Positions 31,347-42,221 of a stretch of 64,000 nucleotides of DNA are shown one piece after another. Positions within the stretch are counted from its first letter, which is position 1. Every line of letters begins with the position of its first letter. Location of the stretch: NCBI GenBank assembly GCA_016169945.1, contig JADLSH010000379.1:3190001-3254000 (forward strand), in the 5' to 3' direction. Under the pieces are notes generated by a model, which worked only from the letters and a program-made list of their open reading frames with translations, had not been told where the DNA came from and ran no database searches. The stretch is from Trachythela sp. YZ-2020. Lineage: Eukaryota > Cnidaria > Anthozoa > Malacalcyonacea > Clavulariidae. The position numbers and the translations under genes were made by a program.

Positions 31347-32528
31347 TTATAGCTTTGTCTCTCTTAAGGAGAAACAGTTATGCTCATCTTTTCCGGGCTT
31401 TCTTTGCGTGCCTCGAAGTAACAAAGATCGTCCAATAAGCAAAATCATTTCTTCTTCATGGGCGAGTGTCAGAGCCGTGTGCATTGTCCTGGTACTAGTC
31501 ATCACATCTGCGCCTGCGGCAATCAGGACAGCGGCACATGGCACATGATTTGCTACGACTGCGCAATGCAAAGGAGTGAACCCCGCTTGATCCTGTATAT
31601 CGACTTTAGCACCTGCGTTGATCAAAATTTGCGCGCAGTGATAGTTCCCAACACTACAAGCTGTATGAAGCAAGGTCTTACCATAGTAATCTGTCGCGTT
31701 TAGGTTTATATTCTTAGTATTAATAAAACTCAGAAGCTTATTTCTGTCGTCTTTAGTGATGGCTAGTTCAATCTCAAATCTGGTCACCAGAATTCGTGAG
31801 TCTCGTTTACTTATTTCTCTACTGTGTCTGAACAGTTTAAAGGTGTCTTTCAGTCTAGCGGAGACATTTGAAGATTGAGTCCTTTTTCCGGTCGGCATTT
31901 GGTCCACGGGTTTTGTCCTATGCCAAGATACCCGGTGATTCGTATTAGGTTTAGAACTCGCTATATTCTGATCAGAGGGAACAAGATTATCCGGACAAGA
32001 TAATCGATTACTCAGTTTAGGCCGTGATTTAGTAGCTAGAGACAAACACGATGAGCTTAAACTTTTTAATAATAAGGGTTTGGATTTAATTTTCTTGCTC
32101 GGATTAGCTTGTGAGCCAGTTCCTTGTTCAGAGCGGTCGGGAGTGAACACAGTGTTTGCTTTCTTCTTTTCAAATAACCGTTTGAACGAGTACTTTTTCT
32201 GCTCCTGTTGGTCTCTGGTTAGTTTCGATGCACTGAATGATTTTGCATGTTTAATTGTCGGCTCTGAGTTGCTTTCGGGTCCTGAATTTGTTAGACATCT
32301 TCTCCGAAGTGGGAATGCGAAATTTGTCCTTTCTGTTGATGCATTTGAGGGTTCCTGGTTCCTCAGAATGTCCGTATCACTCTTGAAAAACGATTGTACC
32401 TGCTCAAAATGATTTGTAGTAGAAACACGGATCGGTACGGACCTTAGATAGTTTTTCGTGTCGAGATTATTTGTGCTATAGCTTCGAAAAACCTGCCTGG
32501 ATCCTGTAAGTCCTCCGCATAGATTCAT
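31347..32528 (-). CDS. Ankyrin-repeat protein, single exon, PPP1R27-like repeat region
   Basis: A 393-residue single-exon frame starting at the first ATG (32528, MNLCGGLTGSRQ). Residues about 1-240 are basic, Ser/Lys/Asn-rich and probably disordered. The C-terminal third has FEIELAITKDD, then two clear ankyrin repeats (GKTLLHTACSVGNYHCAQIL and GFTPLHCAVVANHVPCAAVL, about 281-346) plus a weak third. Repeat spacing and the preceding helix resemble small ankyrin proteins such as PPP1R27, but the long N-terminal part does not, so orthology is unproven. It is likely a protein-binding adaptor. No signal peptide or membrane segment. Intronless, like its GNAT neighbour. Confidence 0.8.
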   Translation of the reverse strand: MNLCGGLTGSRQVFRSYSTNNLDTKNYLRSVPIRVSTTNHFEQVQSFFKSDTDILRNQEPSNASTERTNFAFPLRRRCLTNSGPESNSEPTIKHAKSFSASKLTRDQQEQKKYSFKRLFEKKKANTVFTPDRSEQGTGSQANPSKKIKSKPLLLKSLSSSCLSLATKSRPKLSNRLSCPDNLVPSDQNIASSKPNTNHRVSWHRTKPVDQMPTGKRTQSSNVSARLKDTFKLFRHSREISKRDSRILVTRFEIELAITKDDRNKLLSFINTKNINLNATDYYGKTLLHTACSVGNYHCAQILINAGAKVDIQDQAGFTPLHCAVVANHVPCAAVLIAAGADVMTSTRTMHTALTLAHEEEMILLIGRSLLLRGTQRKPGKDEHNCFSLRETKL

Positions 32529-32974
32529 TATACAATTCAAACCTTTCGCACTCTATTGATGTAGCGTAAACACCAAAATCTCAGCTCTTTAACGCGCTAG
32601 AAACAGCTTCTACTCTTGAAAGACGCGCTGTGTGAGAGTGCTTGTGATCAACACAATCTGGATCAAAGGAATTGACCGAAGAATATTCTTTAGTGAAAAA
32701 TTTTCGTGGGCGATTTCACAAAGCCCTTAATGACATCGATATTTTTCGATAACGACTTTGAGATAAACAAACTACAGGTTTCTAGGGAGACAAAATGTAA
32801 AAAACAAAATGAAAAAGCATTGGGTCATTATGGGATAACGCATTGTCTGGGGTAAAAGAACATCAAATTTCGATAGAAAAAGAAACAAGAATGACACATA
32901 CTATGCCACTTGGTTAGTCTGGTTAGGTCGGCTGGCAGCCTGGCAGCACAATTTAGGTTTTTGATATAAGATAT

Positions 32975-33951
32975 CAGTGTTGTAGTAATGTAGTACTCGA
33001 GTCCGGACTTGGACTCGAGTCCGGACTTGAGAGTCTGACTTGGACTTGAACACATCGGACTTTGGACTCGATATAAAAGGACTCGGACTTAGACTTAGAC
33101 TCGGACTTGACTCGTCTGTTAATATAAGCGGTCTGGCCCTTTTGCACTTTACACACACTGATTTCCAGGTGCGCGGATCGTCACATTTGAAAGTTTTGGA
33201 TAGTGCATGTTTGTAATAGTACAGTTTAAGACCTGATTTAAAAGACAGCAAACCTATATCTCTAGTACGCAAGTTACTATTTAATATGTTCCACGTTTTG
33301 CAAGCTCTTATAAAAAATGAGGTCTGGAATGTTACGGTTTTCGCATAAGGTATTACAAATCTAATCAGGTTTGCGTTTGATTCTAGAGCACGTTCGTCAA
33401 TGTATGTAAGATTGCTTACTCAATGTATGCAATATAACTTACTCGTTTTGTACGTATTGCTTCGTTAAAATTAGAGCCTGTATTGCCACTAAAAAATTCT
33501 ATTTTCCCATGTATTACAGTGTAAAGCGTATCCCTAAAATAATTTTAAGTGTTTCCGCTGATCGTATTAGGACACATGCACGGTAGTGTGCGTAGGATTG
33601 AGTTGAAATTTAATATCATTAATATCATTATAGTCTGATCTGTTTGCCACTGTATGTTACTTTGATTACATGATTGTGCCTGTGAATTGTGGAAATAACA
33701 ATCAGCTCTATAATCGGCTATATTCGAAGCATTGTCGTTTAATTTCTTTTTTATATATTTTTGGAATTTTTAATATGATTAAAGTCTTTATCATTTTGGA
33801 CTTCGGACTCGGACTTGAACTCGAAATATTCAAAACTCGGACTCAGAAATGCTGGACTTTAAATTTTGCTAAGGGACTTGGACTTGGACTTGAATTTATA
33901 GACTTGGACTTGTACTTGGACTCATAATTTGTGGACTTGACTACAACACTG
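32975..33951. mobile_element. hAT-like element with perfect 8-bp duplication TAAGATAT and GGACTT subterminal arrays
   Basis: CAGTGTTGTAGT at the left is exactly inverted at the right (ACTACAACACTG). TAAGATAT is duplicated directly outside (32967-32974, 33952-33959). Both subterminal zones are packed with GGACTTGGACTCGAGTCC-type hexamer words (32995-33115 and 33798-33935). The centre contains a LINE remnant. There is no transposase, so it is non-autonomous. Confidence 0.9.
33110..33480 (-). mobile_element. LINE C-terminal fragment inside a hAT-like element
   Basis: Reading the minus strand gives RTRDIGLLSFKSGLKLYYYK and then CDDPRTWKSVCVKCKRARPL. The DDPRTWK-x-C-x2-C block is the conserved C-terminus of a family of non-LTR elements common in invertebrates. 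Upstream frames are broken. It lies wholly inside the element at 32975-33951. Confidence 0.8.
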
Positions 33952-33959
33952 TAAGATAT

Positions 33960-35300
33960 ACCCTGACGTAATCAGATGTTGTGAAATATTCATGGTTATA
34001 TGTTGCAGGGGGTGACTTGGTACGTGTTTTTGAATGTGAGCTAACCTAAATTGATCTAATGCTGTACAAAATTCACATCTTCCAGTTTTTAGTACATGAG
34101 TTGAATATGAATTTACCTCAAATGATCTGGTGTTGTGGAAAACCTATGCGAGTAGAATCTCTGAATTATTAAAAACATGGTTAGACCATGCAGAGATTGT
34201 ACACTGTTCTTGAATGTAGACTAACCTGAAGTGATTTGGTATTGTACAGGGCTCATGTGAGTAGATTTAAGTCTCTCTGAATTAAGCATGGTTAGACATA
34301 CAAAGGTAGTACATGTTCTTGAATGTACACGTTGCCCTAAAGTGCTCTGTCGGATTTTGTAGAAAATTCATGGTTAGATCATGCAGAGGTAGCACACGTT
34401 CTTAAATGTGAGCTAACCTTACTGATTGATTTGGTGTTGTACAGAACATACATCGTAATTTCATCCGACGATGAAGAAAACTTTTGCCATTCTTTGAAAA
34501 ATATATTGCATGAATACTTTATTAAATACTGGAAAGAACAGATTCAACAAGGTGGAAGCAATGGTAAACTGAAGACTTTTTAAAAAAGTGAAACTGATAC
34601 ATTTTGGCTTTGAGAATTATCTCTCTTAAATTCGCAACTTAAAAAGCGGTTACAAAATTTAGAATTTCAGCTCATATAGATTACCTGGTGAAACTGGTCG
34701 TTATAGCAATGTTTCATACACCATTTCTTAATGTCATCAGTGCAGAAACATTAAGATCACTAATCTTTATAACTTTAGTTAACTTTATAAATAATCTATG
34801 TAAAATAAATCGATCATTCCATTCATTTAATACTCAAGATCTTTTTATCTATATTATGGCTATCCAAGACAAAACAAAAATACCGGATATTCTCACAGTT
34901 TTTGAAAGTTTATAAAGTGGGTTATTTAGTGTAGCTTTATATATTTTATAGTAGATTTTATATGTGATGTACCTAGATATACCAAAATTGGTATTATGTT
35001 GTGTTGTTGATTAAATGTACATGAATAGAGTTAAGTCTCTAGCCCTGCGTTAAGCATGCTTATGTCCGTGTACAGAGGTACGTAGTATACACGTTCTTGA
35101 ATGTGAGCTACTCTAAAGAATAAAGCTGATGACTGTGTACAGAACTCACTGCTGAGTTAAGCATGTAATATATCATATGCAGAGGTAGTACATGTTATTG
35201 AATATGAGCTATCTAAAGTGATCTGATGTAGTGGACAAAATTAATGGTTAGATCATGTTGATGTAGCAGACGCTCTTAGCCTTAACCTTATACGTAAAAT
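33960..35300. repeat. Degenerate tandem repeat, unit about 100-125 bp, interrupted
   Basis: Repeated order of CATGGTTAGATCATGCAGAG, GTAGTACATGTTCTTGAATG, GTGAGCTAACCT and GTGATTTGGTGTTGTACAGA. Roughly four units span 33960-34450 and two or three 35030-35290. The unrelated AT-rich block between them (34470-35030) is unassigned and may be an insertion. Non-coding. Confidence 0.65.
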
Positions 35301-35309
35301 TAATTGATG

Positions 35310-36540
35310 TAGTTATGCTGGTTCTCCGTTTCCTCCTGTAGTATATAATGCCACATTTTTTATTGATTTCCCGATCTTGTATTTTTAAAAACCAGAAAAT
35401 ATAGTGTCTCCCGTCACTATTTCTTCTGTCACTTTTTTCTCATCCGACCTTTCTCGTTTTTTCTTGCCGAGCGAAAAAATACAAGGATTAACCTTACCCT
35501 CTAGAAATGGAGTCTATTTTAAACAATCATGTACTGACTGACTGTGCCAAAACTTATCACATTTTGCTAATGACAGTATGATATGAAACAATTAAAGACC
35601 CTAAAACGAGTTAATTGCCACTCTTGACACACCGATCCGACCGCATATTGTTATTCCAAAGCATGTGCACACCGTCTGTCAGAGAAAAAGTGAACTAACG
35701 ATCTTATTTTTATCAAACACGTTAAATTAAGATAGAAATTCGTATAAAATGTTTCAACTCTAATTTATTTACTAAAATGTACAAATACAACTTATTTACA
35801 CGAACTTTTGTCGACATATGGTGCGGTCATGGCGTGTAGTTAAAGGAATTATACTTACCAAGCAATTAAGAATGGAACGCGTTTTATGCATAATTAGTTG
35901 CGCAGGAAATTCTGATCGACAAAGTGCGCGCTTGACATGCAGTCCATAGTTTGATTTAGATATTTGTCCTTCTTCATTTGTTATTTGTACAAGTTAATTG
36001 TTAGTTTATTTTCGTGATAAGCGCATCGTTAAGCGCACAGCGGCAGAACTTCATTCCGAAGTTGGCTTTTGACTGGAGATTCGTCAGTGCTCTGCATGTA
36101 CATCATGCAGCCAAGCACCTTCTAGCGCAATTGCGAAATTTATTAAGTGTAATATATTCAATGAATTTTAATATTCCTATAAAAGCCTCTGCGGAGGAGA
36201 GAGTCATGCAGCTATTGACGGGTTCCAGTGTTAAAGTGTTAAGTGCCAGTAGATGATGGCCAACGTCAGATATGTTGACACTGATGGGGCAAATAAATTA
36301 TAAACTACATCTCTCAATCTTATGTATCTGCCACCAAATACAAGACTATACTGCATATACTATAAAGCATTATTAACACTATTTTCCGATTCTGATAACT
36401 GCCAGCCTTGACCACCGTCTATTGCACGGCAATTGTGCTTAATGAAAGCCACATAGAATCATAGATAGGTTGTTCAGCACACAGTGGCAGGACTTCAATG
36501 CGATTGGCTTTTGACTGGAGATTCATGCTTGCTCATTATA
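35310..36540. other. Region 3' of goosecoid, nothing recognised
   Basis: No supported gene. It should contain the goosecoid 3' UTR (stop at 36543, minus strand) and possibly the downstream poly(A) site, but no single signal stands out in this AT-rich sequence. A pair of related words (GCGCACAGCGGCAGAACTTC at 36034 and AGCACACAGTGGCAGGACTT at 36475) suggests a diverged duplication. Confidence 0.5.
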
Positions 36541-36542
36541 CA

Positions 36543-39500
36543 TCAACTAGCGATACGATATTGTCCCTTTCGGGAACCAACCAAGACTTCGTTATAGCTA
36601 TTATTTTTGTCTGTTTTTTCACTCTCCTGTTTGTCTTGTTTTTCGCTTTCCTCGCTATTTTTCATCTCCGACGATTCCTTATTCGCCGCTCTTTTGATTT
36701 TTCGAGACCTCGCGCGTCTGTTTTTGAACCAGACCTAGCATAAGGAAGAATAGGTAGGCCAGTTAAAACTTAAAATGATCTATAAAATTACCTCTGTTAT
36801 TTCTAGTTAAGTAGTTAGTAAAGGCCATGTTACCAACTGAAGGCAATTTTTGTCGCAACTTGCAACGCAATTTCGGACATAGAGCGATGTTATGTTAAAA
36901 AGTATTAACTGTAAATCAGTGAGCATGGACTGCTTCTAACTTTTCTGATATTTTTCATTCTCTGATTCATTTCTTTCATGCCTTTATTGTATGTTACGTG
37001 TGGAAAATGTCGACGAAGTAAAATGCGGAGGGCAAGTTCAGCTCAATTATACTGTGAATAGGTTTTTTACATCAGTAACATGACTCTGTGTCAGAAGTTG
37101 CGTTGGAAGTTTGGAACGTTGCGAACGGAACGCACAGGAACGTTACCCAACAAGTAAATCCCTGCCCTCGGCCTGCCGTATAGCAGGCTTAACTCAGAGG
37201 TAAGGGGCAGCGCGCTAACCGCATCTGCCACCCGTGCTTCCCGTAATATATTATCTGACTTGTCCCCAGTTGTCCATTTTTTAACTAGGCCTGAAATATA
37301 GAGCTCTTCTGATACTACTTGAAATATTAAGCTGAAAATCGGATCAGATAAAATATCGGGCGATGTTGTTTAAATAGCATGAAAACGTTGTTGACACCCG
37401 CAATTCACAAGGGGGTGAAGGGATTGACTTGATTACGCCCCGGCATGCAAGCTGGTTTCGTGTAAATGATGACAATGGAAGTGCTAAACGACTTAGATTA
37501 AAAGCAAACCTCCTAGTCAGGCTCTCCCACAACGATAATTGCTCCTTCGATTCTCATGTTTAGTTTCACAGTAGATAATTGTAGATAAACCGACATCCTA
37601 TTAGCGAAATTGGCTTTCAATACTAGGAGCCTAATTCTAAAAATAGGCTTTACTGTCTGAATTCTCTGCTACTCGGTTAACACTACTGGTTGATGAGAGT
37701 TAGCAAGCGAGAGTTTGAATGAGAGTTTCATCAACTCTCATGCCCCTGGTCAAACAAGAACAAGAGTTGCATGAGAGTTGGTTGGATATTACCACACGTA
37801 CTGGTCAAACGAGGGAAAACTCACATCAACTCTCATCAAAATTTGAACCAGCTCAAAGTTGATGAGAGTTTATGAGAGTTGGCAAGCGAGAGTTTGAATG
37901 ATAGTTTCATCAACTCTCATGCCCCTGGTCAAACAAGAACAAGAGTTGCATGAGAGTTGGCTGGATATTACCACGCGTACTGGTCAAACGAGGGAAAACT
38001 CTCATCAACTCTCATTAAAATTTGAACCAGCTCAAAGCTAAGTTGATGAGAGTGCATGAGAGTCGATGAGAGTTGGCGATCAAACTCGAGCGAGAGTTGC
38101 AACTCTCATTGACTTTCATCAACTCTCATCCTAGGAAAAACAGTTTAGAACATATTTTGAGGAGAAAGTGTGTCTTTATTGTTATATTTTAGATGGTAGC
38201 AACCCACCTCTACTCTTTCTTCTTGCAATCCCGCGTGAAGGGCGACATTCTCTCTCTGATAGAGATCTGGATAAGGCGTCGTTCTGTATAATTCTTCAAG
38301 AAGCTCAATTTGAGACTCACTAAATATCGTGCGATATCTCTTGCGTCGTTTTCGTGTCGTGAGTGGAAAAGGTGGAAACGACATTCTATTCACTGGGAAA
38401 AGGGAAAACATTTATAAATGAGCTGCTCGGGTTTGTTTCTGAACATCTTAAACAGTTCATGTTTCGGGCGTTGCAAGGGAAACACTTTGTCAGGAGGTAA
38501 GTCCTATACTTACGAAGGGCTTTTGCTCGAAACGCGTCGAAGTGTTTTTTTTTTTTTTTAGGTAGGCAGACATACATAAACAACACCATAGCAGCGCCAG
38601 CCAGGCAGCTTAATACTGTTTTTTTTGTGCGGTGAAAATAAAATTTTAATCAACTTTGTTTTGTTGTTCTCGTATAATATATATATAATATATAATTATA
38701 TAAACATTGTGAAACGAATTAAACACAAACAAACACAAGTAAAACGTAAAGTAATGAAGCATCAGTTCAGTTCAGTTCTATAAATACTGATATAAATAAA
38801 AGATCGTTCATTCTGTCTATATTATGCATGTTTCAATATTCTTACGATTTTTGAAAGTTTAAAGTAGTTTAGTCCGAATCTTTATTAGCATTCCCGTGTA
38901 CATAAATGGTATTGCCATACATAATTAACATTAGCATTAAAAGTACAATAATAAAATACAATAATAACATATTTTTTAACTAAGTATTGTAGTTATTTCT
39001 TATTTCAAATGCTTCAAAGTCAAAGATAAAGTGTGCGAGTTTCATACATGTAAACGGATCAATGTTATTGAGCAAATGAAATAAAGTTTTATCATTGAAG
39101 ATCAATATCTAGATTCTAGTTTTATATATTTGTATATCCTGATATATATAGTGTTAGTGTTTATGTATCTACATAAACTTCTAAACTGGCATTTATGTTG
39201 ATTAAATATTACTATTTGATCAAAAGAGAAGAGTTTTGGAAACTCTCATGTTGACGCACGCACGCTGACGCTTACCAACCATCATCAAAAGTTAGATGAC
39301 CAAAAATAGCAACTAAATCTTTAGGAATTAGTCGTTTCATGTACGTACTAATGTCTTAATGATGATGATCCAACTAATCGCACTCAGAATATTATCAGAA
39401 CTGCAATAATCCGTGTAGCAGGAAATTAGAAGCGATGTGATATCGTGAGAAGATCGATCGACCCACAAATGCGCATTAAAAAATTACCTACTTGAATCAA

Positions 39501-40818
39501 GCATATTCCAAAATACCCAAAAATTTATGAATATAATTGGGTATTACCGAAGTAGAAAAAAGCGCAAACTCCTTTCAAAGATTAAAACATAAAACCTTGT
39601 TTGAGATAAGTATGATTCAATAAGTATTTCCAGTCATGCGATAGATAATGTCATGCTGACGATTATCCCTAATTATTGAGCATATTATAGCTAAATTCAT
39701 ATAATGCTCTCAAATAGATGGCTATTTAAAGCATTACAGAGATTATATGATTTAATTGCGCACACACACAGTTACACAAAACATGTCTATAATAATATCG
39801 CGATTCTACTTCTGCTATAAGCTTCATCAAGATATGAACAGTGGTAAAAAAATGGACAAAAATATTCCATGTGGTCTAACAATGATAATTCCAGGATTAC
39901 AGATAATCTATGCAGTTGTTTCGCGATGGCAAACGTTCTTGAACGCACTGTTTAACCCGAGGGCAAAACGCATATTTGAACAAATGGCGCATTTTAGCTA
40001 TTGTTCTGTACAATTTACCATTAACACATTATTGTTTCGCGATAAAAATGGCACAGGTGAATTTAAAAGGTCAATAATGTAACTCCACACTAAATTTGCT
40101 AAAGATTCGAAAGCAAATTTTAAAAGTTTGCGACAGATGGTGCTATCGGTAGTAAGACTGGCCAGCCTTAATAGAGGTCATACTGAATTTCAACGTCATC
40201 CATTGCACTTTCAATTAACATAACATAACTCGTAAAATCTCGTAAATTACCGTACGTAGTAACCGTAAATTTATAGCAACACAAAGAACACGATCAAAGC
40301 CAAGGTTGATAAATGAAGATACTAACTTGAATTAAAAGTGTTTTTCTGTGACTATGGTTCAAAGTATTAGTTTTTCTCTTAATAATTAACATCGTACGAG
40401 TACGGTTGCTTAAAAGACATTTAAAATATTCCTTAACGGATGGAGTAAAATGTATCAAAACTGTAGCATAAAACAATTCACCATATAGTTAATAGGTTAC
40501 AGTACTGTGTATATAAAATCACTTTTGAACATGCACTACTAAAACAGCGCACTAAATATATAAAATCGTTGATGTAAACCGCAAGATTTCACCTCAATCT
40601 CTAGCCAAACTTTTATTGCAAACCTAAATATTTCTCGTCTACAAACAACTCTAACAAATTCTTCATACCATACGGAATAGTACATAGACTTTACCTGTGC
40701 ATTGACTCATTGGTGTGATTATAATCGGATAGGGTTGAATACGCACTGTGGACGCTGGCTTGATAGGTCGATATGTTGGTCTTGCGAGAATGCTGTCAAT
40801 TGAAAACGGTAATGCCAT
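36543..40818 (-). CDS. gsc: Goosecoid-type PRD-class homeodomain transcription factor, three exons
   Basis: Exons 40695-40818, 38208-38392 and 36543-36734 join in phase to 166 residues with a TGA stop. Start: the first ATG, giving MALPFSIDSILARP; FSIDSILA is the goosecoid engrailed-homology (Groucho-binding) motif, at residues 5-12. The homeodomain spans about 58-117, RKRYRTIFSESQ... to VWFKNRRARSRK. Lysine at homeodomain position 50 (residue 107) predicts bicoid/goosecoid-type TAATCC binding. The second intron falls between homeodomain residues 46 and 47, the conserved PRD-class site. An acidic/basic tail rich in Ser, Glu and Lys follows, as in other goosecoids. Position 56, usually Trp, is Ser. 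Otx is the main alternative, but the N-terminal motif and three-exon layout favour goosecoid. It probably acts as a nuclear repressor. Confidence 0.9.
37689..38132. repeat. Duplicated GAGAGTTGATGAGAG element in goosecoid intron 2
   Basis: Two tandem copies of a unit of about 172 bp (GCAAGCGAGAGTTTGAATGA, CATGCCCCTGGTCAAACAAG, CTGGTCAAACGAGGGAAAAC) with inverted GATGAGAGTT/AACTCTCATC ends. It is homologous to the TTAA-flanked element at 7017-7236. It ends about 75 bp 3' of goosecoid exon 2. Confidence 0.75.
38600..40690. other. Goosecoid intron 1, nothing recognised
   Basis: AT-rich sequence largely free of the transposons that crowd the rest of the window. No supported exon, tandem repeat or paired termini. 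Its scarcity of repeats could reflect regulatory constraint, but that is only inference. Confidence 0.5.
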
Positions 40819-41149
40819 ATTGGTTTTCTTTTTAGAGTGGACCAAAGACGCTATCCAACAAGTTGTTTTAAAAGGCTTTCTCGATATTGTTTTTCGCTTC
40901 CTTCTGTGGTAATTTACTGTTAGGTAACAACAGATGGCCGTCGCACTGTGTATGGTGATTAGGCCTACTGTAGTGCGTTAACAAGATTTTGATATTTATC
41001 TCAAGGAAATGCGAGTAATCGCTACGTCATTGGCAGATTATTTGGGCGGGCCAAGCCTAACACGCGTGCATTCTTCGGATCACGATTTGACACCTTGTTG
41101 GTGCTTGTAACTTTCGTTTACTTTGAAGAGCAGGATGTTTTAAATATGT

Positions 41150-41276
41150 CCCCCGCGTTGCATTGGAGTATTACCATAGGAGGAAAATTAACTAAACTAA
41201 CTTTATCTATATACTGGATAGCTCTATCAGTTCGTAACTTGCTAGAGGTCCAGTAAGGGTCATATATATACACTCA
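41150..41276 (-). repeat. SINE-tail unit, left half split by a hAT-like insertion
   Basis: Reverse orientation of the 105 bp unit: CTAAACTAACTTTATCTATA, GGATAGCTCTATCAGTTCGT, CTAGAGGTCCAGTAAGGGTC. The second part resumes at 41702. It lies between the goosecoid and GCN2 starts. Confidence 0.75.
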
Positions 41277-41701
41277 CAGGGATGCCGGAAATTTCTGAGG
41301 GCAAGGGGTGCGATCTGTTATCAAAAGGGCATATTTTTTAACAAAAGGGCACAAACAAAAATCAAAGGGCACTTTTCTGCTTATTTGGTAACCGCGCCAA
41401 ATTTCTTCAAACCGCACTAAAATAACGCCTGATCGCAGGTTAGCTTCAAAAGGATACTGCATTAATTATGGTGTACACGATCGTACTTGATAAACCTTAC
41501 GAGTTACGATAAATTTAATTAAAGGTTCACGTAAGTAATCTGCTCGTGTTCAATCTGCTCGTGTTCAATCTGTTCGTGTTAAATCTTCTGTGCACCCGTT
41601 GCACCCATAGTCTGCACCCGCATTGCACCCAGAAAGTTGTGCCAATACAAAAGGCAAGGGGTGCACTTGCACCCGCTGCACCCACGGTTCCGGCATCCCT
41701 G
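41277..41701. mobile_element. hAT-like element, CAGGGATGCCGGAA termini
   Basis: CAGGGATGCCGGAA is exactly inverted at the right end (TTCCGGCATCCCTG). The flanks TACACTCA and TATACTCA match at seven of eight bases, an aged 8-bp duplication. The interior has GGGGTGCACTTGCACCC-type words and tandem CTGCTCGTGTTCAAT. It is inserted in a SINE-tail unit. Confidence 0.85.
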
Positions 41702-41815
41702 TATACTCACATAGTAAGGATCATCCTTTTAATGGAGATCCAGTGTTACTACAGGAGGAAACCTAAACTAAACTAACTTTATCTATACTGTATAGCTTTA
41801 TCAGTTCTGTATAGC
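41702..41815 (-). repeat. SINE-tail unit, right half
   Basis: Continues the reverse-oriented unit (AGTGTTACTACAGGAGGAAA, CTAAACTAAACTAACTTTAT, TATAGCTTTATCAGTTCTG) after the hAT-like insertion. It ends about 400 bp upstream of the GCN2 start codon. Confidence 0.7.
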
Positions 41816-42221
41816 TTAAAGATGCGATTTTAAAGATGGCGTCATTGTTTGCGAAATATCTAAAAGACGACATAGTTTTGGTTAGATAAAGTAGCTACCA
41901 AACAGTCCAGAGCTTCCGCTTAATTATTACGGGCTCGTATATAAAAAAAAACAAATTCTGTCAAAATGTAAATATTATTTTTTTAAATTGTCTTGTGTTT
42001 TGTTCAAAATTTCGATGTGTTATGAACGTAAACTGCTATAAAAATTCATTTCCTTGTTGTATTATGTACGTAAAAGCCTGTATTTTTGCTCACATCGAAT
42101 TAAAATATGGATATTAAAATAATCGCTTGTTCGCTTATATATGGCAACTGTGGCAACATATGATGGTATTAGATCAGGCTACAAAGGGGCATTCAAATTA
42201 CAGTATTAAAACGTAGAGAAG

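Noticed and set aside
39756..40082. 108-codon plus-strand frame in goosecoid intron 1
   Set aside because: No recognisable domain; plausible as chance in AT-rich sequence.
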